A stretch of 64,000 bases of DNA, taken from contig NC_083711.1 of NCBI RefSeq assembly GCF_033118175.1, positions 44,278,001 to 44,342,000 on the forward strand. The letters run 5' to 3'. Below, piece after piece: positions 58,676 through 64,000 of this stretch. Each line of letters starts with the position of its first letter. The first letter of the stretch is position 1. Source of the stretch: Dama dama. Lineage: Eukaryota > Chordata > Mammalia > Artiodactyla > Cervidae. Position numbers and translations under genes: made by a program. Under the pieces are notes generated by a model. The model saw only the letters and a program-made list of their open reading frames with translations, searched no databases and was not told where the DNA came from.

Positions 58676-60438
58676 CCAAGAAGGAAAACAGAATGGGAAA
58701 GGCTAGAGATCTCTTCAAGAAAATTAGAGATACCAAGGGAACATTTCATGCAAAGATGAGCTCGATAAAGGAAAGAAATGGTATGGACCTAACAGAAGCA
58801 GAAGATATTAAGAAGAGGTGGCAAGAATACACAGAAGAACTGTACAAAAGAGATCTTCATGACCTATATAATCATGATGGTGTGATCACTCACCTAGAGC
58901 CAGACATCCTGGAATGTGAAGTCAAGTGGGCCTTAGAAAGCATCACTACAAGCAAAGCTAGTGGAGGTGATGGAATTCCAGTTGAGTTATTTCAAATCCT
59001 GAAAGATGATGCTGTAAAAGTGTTGCACTCAATGTACCAGTAAATTTGGAAAATTCAGCAGTGGCCACAGGACTGGAAAAAGTCAGTTTTCATTCCAATC
59101 CCAAAGAAAGGCAATGCCAAAGAATGCTCAAACTACCTCACAATAGCATTCATCTCACATGCTAGTAAACTAATGCTCAAAATTCTCCAAGCCAGGCTTC
59201 AGCATTACGTGAACCATGAACTTGCAGATGTTCAAGCTGGTTTTAGAAAAGGCAGAGGAACCAGAGATCAAATTGCCAATATCTGCTGGATCATCGAAAA
59301 AGCAAGAGAGTTCCAGAAAAAACATCTATCTGCTTTATTGACTATGCCAAAGCCTTTGGCTGTGTGGATCACAATAAACTGTGGAAAATTCTGAAAGAGA
59401 TGGGCATACCAGACCACCTGAACTGCCTCTTGAGAAAGCTATATACAGGTCAGGAAGCAAAAGTTAGAACTGGACATGGAACAACAGACTGGTTCCAAAT
59501 AGGAAACGGAGTACATCAAGGCTGTATATTGTCACCCTGCTTATTTAACTTATATGCAGTGTACATCATGAGAAATGCTGGCCTGGAGGAAGAAAAAGCT
59601 GGATTCAAGATTTCCGGGAGAAATATCAATAACCTCAGATACATAGATGACACCACCCTTATGGCAGAAAGTGAAGAGGAACTAAAAAGCCTCTTGATGA
59701 AAGTGAAAGAGGAGAGTGAAAAAGTTGGCTTAAAGCTCAACATTCAGAAAACTAAGATCATGGCATCTGGTCCCATCATTTCATGGGAAATAGATGGGGA
59801 AACAGTGGAAACAGTAGCCACTTTATTTTGGGGGGCTCCAAAATCACTGCAGATGGTGATTGTAGCCATGAAATTAAAAGATGCCTACTCCTTGGATGGA
59901 AATTTGTGACTAACCTAGATAGCATATTAAAAAGCAGAGACATTACGTTGCCAACAAAGGTTCATCTAGTCAAGGCTATGGTTTTTCCAGTGGTCATGTA
60001 TGGATGTGAGAGTTGGACTATAAAGAAAGCTGAGCTCTGAAGAATTGATGCGTTTGAACTGTGGTGTTGGAGAAGACTCTCGAGAGTCCCTTGGACTGCA
60101 AGGAGATCCAACCAGTCCATCCTAAAGGAAATCAGTCCTGGGTGTTCACTGGAAGGACTGATGCTGAAGCTGAAACTCCAATACTTTGGCCACCTGATGA
60201 GAAGAGCTGACTCATTTGAAAAGACCCTGATGCTGGGAAAGACTGAGGGCAGGAGGAGTAGGGGATGACAGAGGATGAGATGGCTGGATGGCATCACTGA
60301 GTCGATAGACATGAGTTTGAGTAAACTCCAGGAGTTTGTGATGGGAGGGAGGCCTGGCGTGCTGCGGTTCATGGGGTCGCAAAGAGTCAGACACAACTGA
60401 GCAACTGAACTGAACTGAACTGAACTGAACTGAACTGA
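58676..60438 (+). mobile_element. BovB LINE, RT region to 3' end, best preserved copy
   Basis: 5'-truncated BovB of about 1.76 kb. Open pieces: 58693-59043, 59173-59394 and 59364-59909, then 59783-60040. The last long piece holds the RT core: Q-G-C-I-L-S-P, then a Y-I-D-D box where sibling copies have Y-A-D-D. It is broken by stops near 59041 and frameshifts near 59320-59390 and 59850. It ends in a (CTGAA)n pentamer tail at about 60402-60436. The L1 scrap starts immediately after. Confidence 0.94.
60402..60436. repeat. (CTGAA)n pentamer tail of BovB
   Basis: Seven copies of a 5-bp unit; other copies here have two to four units. Confidence 0.9.
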
Positions 60439-60812
60439 GTCCAAGGAGGCATAAGAAATTATAACAGTGCAGTAAGATTAGATCTCAATTACAGGAAAAA
60501 AATTGTTAAAAATTCAAACACATGGAGGCTAAATAACACGCTTCTGAATAACCAACAAATCATAGAAGAAATCAAAAAAGAAATCAAAATATGTATAGAA
60601 ATGAATGAAAATGAAAACACAACAACCCAAAACCTATGGGACACTGTAAAAGCAGTGCTAAGGGGAAGGTTCATAGCATTACAGGCTTACATCAAGAAAC
60701 AAGAAAAAAGCCAAATAAATAACCTAACTCTACACCTAAAGCAATTAGAGAAGGAAGAAATGAAGAACCCCAGGGTTAGCAGAAGGAAAGAAATCTTAAA
60801 AATTAAAGCAGA
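60439..60812 (+). mobile_element. L1 LINE ORF2 fragment, truncated at both ends
   Basis: An internal part of L1 ORF2, just after the endonuclease domain. The open frame 60601-60825 reads N-L-W-D-T-V-K-A-V-L-R-G and K-Q-E-K-S-Q-I-N-N-L-T. Neither the 5' nor the 3' end of L1 is present. It ends at the provirus LTR at about 60812, so the provirus or a later deletion cut it. Confidence 0.88.
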
Positions 60813-60926
60813 GGTCCTTGGCTAAGAGGAGACTCTGCCTTGGGCCCGCCGGTGTAATAAACTGCACTCCACTATCTGCATTGTCCTTCTGAGTGAGTCT
60901 GTTTCCCGGAAAGCGTGGCTATAACA
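60813..60926 (+). mobile_element. 5' LTR remnant (R-U5), U3 missing
   Basis: Only about 114 bp of LTR precede the primer site. It includes the polyadenylation signal AATAAA at 60856-60861 and a TGAGTGAGTCTGTTTCCCGG stretch usual in class I U5, and ends with CA at 60925-60926. The promoter-bearing U3 is absent, so transcription from this LTR is unlikely. Confidence 0.8.
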
Positions 60927-60928
60927 TT

Positions 60929-60946
60929 TGGTGCGTTGGCCGGGAA
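60929..60946 (+). promoter_or_regulatory. Primer binding site, tRNA-Gly type
   Basis: TGGTGCGTTGGCCGGGAA, two bases after the LTR end, is complementary to the 3' end of tRNA-Gly (which predicts TGGTGCATTGGCCGGGAA), with one mismatch. It differs from the proline-type site (TGGGGGCTCGTCC) of many gammaretroviruses. Confidence 0.8.
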
Positions 60947-61811
60947 ACTCCTCACTTTGAGGAGACAGGTCTCATTTGAGGCCACCCCGAGGCTTTGTGG
61001 CTTGAATCTCCTAGAGGGGGGAAGGCGCCTCGCCCCTCTGGAAGGATTCTGCTTCTCAACGCCCGGACCTTTCACGTCAGCAGGTAGTGGACGGCAGCAG
61101 GGGAACTGAGCGCTCAGGTGAGGAGGAGCCCACCCAGCAGGGTGGAAGAGGGGGCCTGATCACCCCCCTGGGAGGGACCAGAAGGAGCGGGGACCCACAG
61201 GAGCCTGGAATAGGCAGGCGGCGATTGCTTGGTACACAGGTCGTCGAGCGTGCTAGGCTTTAGGAAGGAAGGTCATTTAGGAGGTGTGTCCATGCCGTCT
61301 TGGGGAAAATTATTACCAAGCGATCGCCAGGGGATTCTTAGGATAGGAAACTGGTCCTTGTATGCTCGTATTCTGCCCTCCCCCAGGAGGTGTCCTGTCT
61401 GCTGTGAAATTCTTGACCCCCTTGGAATTGTTGGGCTAGAAGGAGGGGGAAACAGAAGTGAGTATGAATTGGTTTTTCCAGAGATGGCCTGGGACATGGG
61501 GTATTTAACCCATCTGTGTTTTCATTCGCACCTGATCAAGCCCACCAAGGAAGAATGGACTTTAAGGGAGAAACAGTCTCGGACCATGTGATGTTCTGGT
61601 TCAGCTATGCTGACTGGCAGGTGAAGACACGCCGATCCCCCTTCTCCCTCTGGGGTCTGGCAGGTAAGGCTCTTCTCGCCCCAATTAGGAAGGAGGCAGA
61701 ATGGCAATTTAAGTGTCACTGAGTGGAAATATTAGAAGTACATAGGGTACTGAGAACTTCGTAGACAGAACGAAAAGGAAAAGTAGAAGAAGGTCCGAGA
61801 AGGTAAGCAAG
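60947..61811 (+). other. Proviral leader
   Basis: About 865 bp between the primer site and the gag start. It is expected to hold packaging signals, though none was identified. The open frame 61229-61591 (120 codons) has no match I recognise. It ends well before gag, so it does not look like a glyco-gag extension. Confidence 0.55.
61115..61121 (+). promoter_or_regulatory. Candidate 5' splice donor in proviral leader
   Basis: CAGGTGAGG, with the cut after CAG at 61117, fits the donor consensus and lies where class I retroviruses place the donor for env mRNA. No acceptor is in view. Confidence 0.35.
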
Positions 61812-62760
61812 ATGGGGGAAAGTGAATCTAAGGCAACTGTATTGGAGTGCATGATTAAAAATTTAAAGAAGGGATTAGGAGGAGACTGTGGGGTGAAGAT
61901 GAAGCCTAACTGCCTCCACATACTCTGTGAGGTCGAATGGCCCCCTATGGGAGCAGGATGGCCACCAGAGAACACCGTGAACTTAAAAATAGTGGAAGCA
62001 ATCTATACAGTAGTCACAGGAGAGCCAGGACACCTGGATCTATATCCATCTATTGACTCATGGCTAGGGTTAGCTTGAGACCCTCCTACTTGGACAAGGT
62101 TCTGTATCCAGAAGGGAAAGGGAAAAATATTAATGGCACAAAAATTGACTGATGATAAAAAAGGAAATTCTACAGGATTTGGACGGGGATGACCTGACCC
62201 CTCCCCCATGCTGGATAATGACACGCCTGCCTCCCAGTGCTTCACCAGGACCGGAGGCCGCCTTAATGCCCGATCCAGGGCCAGGTGAAGTTTCTGCAAC
62301 AGCCACTGCTCCTCTGCCAGCTTTCCCGGAGTTCGTAGAGCCACCGTTTGGGCAGGCTCTGATCCCGGTGACAGAAGCCTCTGGGCAACACTTCCAGGAT
62401 CCGGCTCCAACCGAACTGCCCAAGCTATACCCGCCTCTCCCGGTGAGTACTGACAAGAAGGGGAGGGAGATGTTGGAATTAAGCAGAGACTGCGCTCTGC
62501 CAGAGAGCCGGAGGGAATAAAAGAGAACAGACAAGAGACTTACAGTGCTAGCTGCTGCTCGGGAAAAGTCTATCTCGGGCCCTCCGGAAAACCTCATCTG
62601 CCCCAGGGACAGGACAGTCCTTCAGCCGGTCCCAAGGGAGGCCCTGGGCCCATTACAGCCAAACCAGTGTGCCTGGCGCCGAGCTTTTGGCCACTAGAAG
62701 AATGAATGCCCTAAGGCAAGGAAGAGGAAGCTCCTGCAGTTGTGGGGCTTGCTGACCTGG
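61812..62760 (+). pseudogene. gag: Proviral gag, decayed, capsid deleted
   Basis: The structural polyprotein. The start at 61812 gives M-G-E-S-E-S, whose second-residue Gly is the myristoylation position of matrix. Matrix is open for 88 codons to a TGA at 62076-62078. A proline-rich segment with P-x-P-P runs in the frame 62152-62520. The capsid, about 250 residues in relatives, is absent: sequence resembling the nucleocapsid zinc knuckle (C-A-W..., G-H-x-K-N-E-C) occurs already at about 62669-62713, with the second Cys replaced and a stop before K. Inert. Confidence 0.78.
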
Positions 62761-62789
62761 AAATTAACTAGGGCTGCTAGGGCTCAGAG

Positions 62790-63242
62790 ATATCAGGTCC
62801 CTGAGAGCCCATGGTAACCGTAAAAGTGGGGGACCAAAACATTGACTTCATGGTGGATACAGAACTGTCAGTAGTAACAAAACCTGTGGCACCTCTGTCC
62901 ACAAAGACTACCGCTGTAACTGGGGTATCGAAAGAAGAGATGATTAAATCGTTTTGCCAGCCCAGAAAATGTCAGATGGGGGGGGGGGGGCACCAAGTGA
63001 TTCATGAATTCCTCTACATTCCTGAGTGCCCAGTACCCCTATTGGGAAGAGACTTGCTCTCCAAACTAGGAGCACAAGTGACTTTCTCCCCTGAGGAGAG
63101 GCCCACCTTCTGGACGGACTCTATAACTTATTTGCCCTCTCTCTCAATACCAACCCAAGATGAGTGGAGGTTGCATGAGCCTCTGAAGGCAGAACCGGGT
63201 GGGCCAGAAGAGCATGAGGGAGCTAACTCAATTATTCCGTGA
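62790..63242 (+). pseudogene. pro: Proviral protease (pro), active site changed
   Basis: The retroviral aspartic protease. The frame 62811-63242 is open. The catalytic triplet D-T-G is D-T-E here (about 62853-62861) and a few residues after it appear to be lost. The C-terminal L-L-G-R-D motif is kept (about 63043-63057). A 13-nt G run at 62978-62990 lies in the flap region and may reflect slippage. The loss of the catalytic Gly, which shapes the active-site loop, should inactivate it even if expressed. Confidence 0.82.
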
Positions 63243-64000
63243 GGTCTGGGTGGAAGACAACACCCCCTCCCCCCAGGCTGGCTAAACATCATGCCCCAGT
63301 GATAATGGAACTCAAACCAGGCGCCATCCTGGTTAGAGGGTGCCAGTACCCCCTATGGATGGAGGACTGAACCGGCATATTGCCCAACATCAATAGATTG
63401 AAACAAGCAGGCATTCTGGTAGAGTGCCAGTCGGCTTGGAATACGCCAATCCTGCCAGTCAAAAGGGAAGGAGGACAGGACTATAGGCCTGTACAAGATC
63501 TCAGGCTAGTCAACCAGGCTACTGTGACTTTACATCCCACTGTTCCAAACCCCTATACCTTACTTAGCCTCCTCCCACCGAGGACTAAAGTTTACACTTG
63601 CCTAGATCTCAAGGATGCCTTCTTCTGCATACGCCTCGCCCCAGCGTCACAGCCCATCTTTGCCTTTGAATGGGAAGATCCAGTGGGGAGCACCAAACAA
63701 CAGCTCATCTGGACTCCCCCAGAAGGGTTTAAAAACTTCCCAGCCATCTTTGGGGAAGCCTTGGCTTCTGATCTGGACTCATTCCATCTGGAAGAGTATG
63801 GATGTCAGCTCCTACAATAGGGGGATGACCTGCTGCTGGCTGCCTGAGACCAAGGAAAAATGCTGGAAAGGGACAAATGCACTGCTCCAGCTGTTGATGG
63901 AAGCAGGTTACCGGGTGTCGAAGAAGAAGGCACAGATCTACAAAGAGGAGGTAAGGTATCTGGGGTTTGTTTTAAAGGGCTCAAGGTTCCAGACCCTAAT
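63243..64000 (+). pseudogene. pol: Proviral reverse transcriptase (pol), broken, runs off the edge
   Basis: The N-terminal RT. An in-frame TGA near 63368 precedes the open part 63380-63820, which carries fingers-palm motifs (Y-R-P-V-Q-D-L-R-x-V-N near 63481 and L-D-L-K-D-A-F-F near 63604). The catalytic Y-x-D-D box is damaged: a TAG stop (63818-63820) lies just before G-D-D. A further stop (TGA about 63845) and a frameshift near 63880 follow. The rest of pol is beyond the window. Confidence 0.88.

Larger units (their letters stand above)
60813..64000 (+). mobile_element. Class I (gammaretrovirus-like) endogenous provirus, 5' part
   Basis: In order: LTR end with AATAAA, a tRNA-Gly type primer site, an 860-bp leader, gag, pro and pol. 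The domain order and the single-frame gag-pro-pol style fit class I ERVs. Defects: most of the 5' LTR is missing, the gag capsid part is missing, the protease active site is changed, and RT has several stops. The element runs off the right edge, so env and the 3' LTR are not visible. It cannot encode a working virus. Confidence 0.9.

Noticed and set aside
60402..60436. A pentanucleotide satellite
   Set aside because: The (CTGAA)n tract is the normal 3' tail of BovB, expanded in this copy.
61229..61591. A 120-codon frame in the proviral leader as a glyco-gag-like product
   Set aside because: It stops well before the gag start, has no signal-anchor that I can see, and no family match.
1..64000. 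CRISPR arrays, bacterial operons, riboswitches or other prokaryotic systems
   Set aside because: The window is mammalian. The repeated units are dispersed SINE/LINE copies and microsatellites, not regularly spaced arrays.

Overview
This is a stretch of mammalian, specifically ruminant (most likely bovid: cattle, sheep or goat), genomic DNA with no intact host protein-coding gene. The ruminant call rests on many copies of BovB (an RTE-type LINE whose 3' ends read GAACTGAACTGAACT), the tRNA-headed Bov-tA and dimeric Bov-A2 SINEs, ruminant-type L1 3' ends and a BovMar-like mariner. All of the longer open reading frames fall in decayed transposable elements or in one processed pseudogene.

Layout. 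1-2.7 kb: a BovB with an inverted 5' piece and a Bov-tA inside it. 2.7-7.4 kb: an old ERVL-type endogenous retrovirus internal region on the minus strand, split by a SINE and by a pair of BovB 3' ends arranged tail to tail. 7.4-15.9 kb: AT-rich DNA with SINEs, a degenerate mariner (10.78-11.9 kb) and a MIR. 15.9-18.4 kb: a second BovB with the same 5'-inverted architecture. 19.7-20.35 kb: a BovB 3' end. 20.9-22.4 kb: a processed pseudogene of PLEKHO1 (CKIP-1) on the minus strand with matching target-site duplications. 22.4-32.5 kb: old repeats, microsatellites, SINEs and two L1 3' ends, one with a 3'-transduction structure. 32.5-41.7 kb: a long AT-rich block with no recognisable young repeat. 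41.7-43.2 kb: an MLT1-type LTR carrying later insertions. 44.6-46.5 kb: three Bov-A type SINEs with clean duplications. 46.5-52.4 kb: AT-rich DNA ending in two old repeats at 50.7-51.7 kb. 52.4-54.1 kb: two BovB fragments, one flanked by a 32-bp direct repeat. 54.8-55.9 kb: an L1 3' end with an open ORF2 C-terminus. 56.8-58.2 kb: a SINE cluster in and around another MLT1 LTR. 58.7-60.4 kb: the best-preserved BovB RT region here, followed by an L1 ORF2 scrap and then the 5' end of a class I (gammaretrovirus-like) endogenous provirus that runs off the right edge.

Nothing here forms a working pathway. The content is a record of layered insertions: ERVL, MIR, MLT1 and Tigger-like relics first, then mariner, BovB and L1, with Bov-tA/Bov-A2 SINEs last. 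I found no convincing new biological system. The most informative items are the PLEKHO1 retrocopy, the L1 3' transduction, the two twin-priming-like BovB inversions, the 32-bp duplication around a BovB fragment, and the broken class I provirus with a tRNA-Gly type primer site. Element boundaries were set by eye and are mostly good to about 5-20 bp; those defined by target-site duplications are exact.
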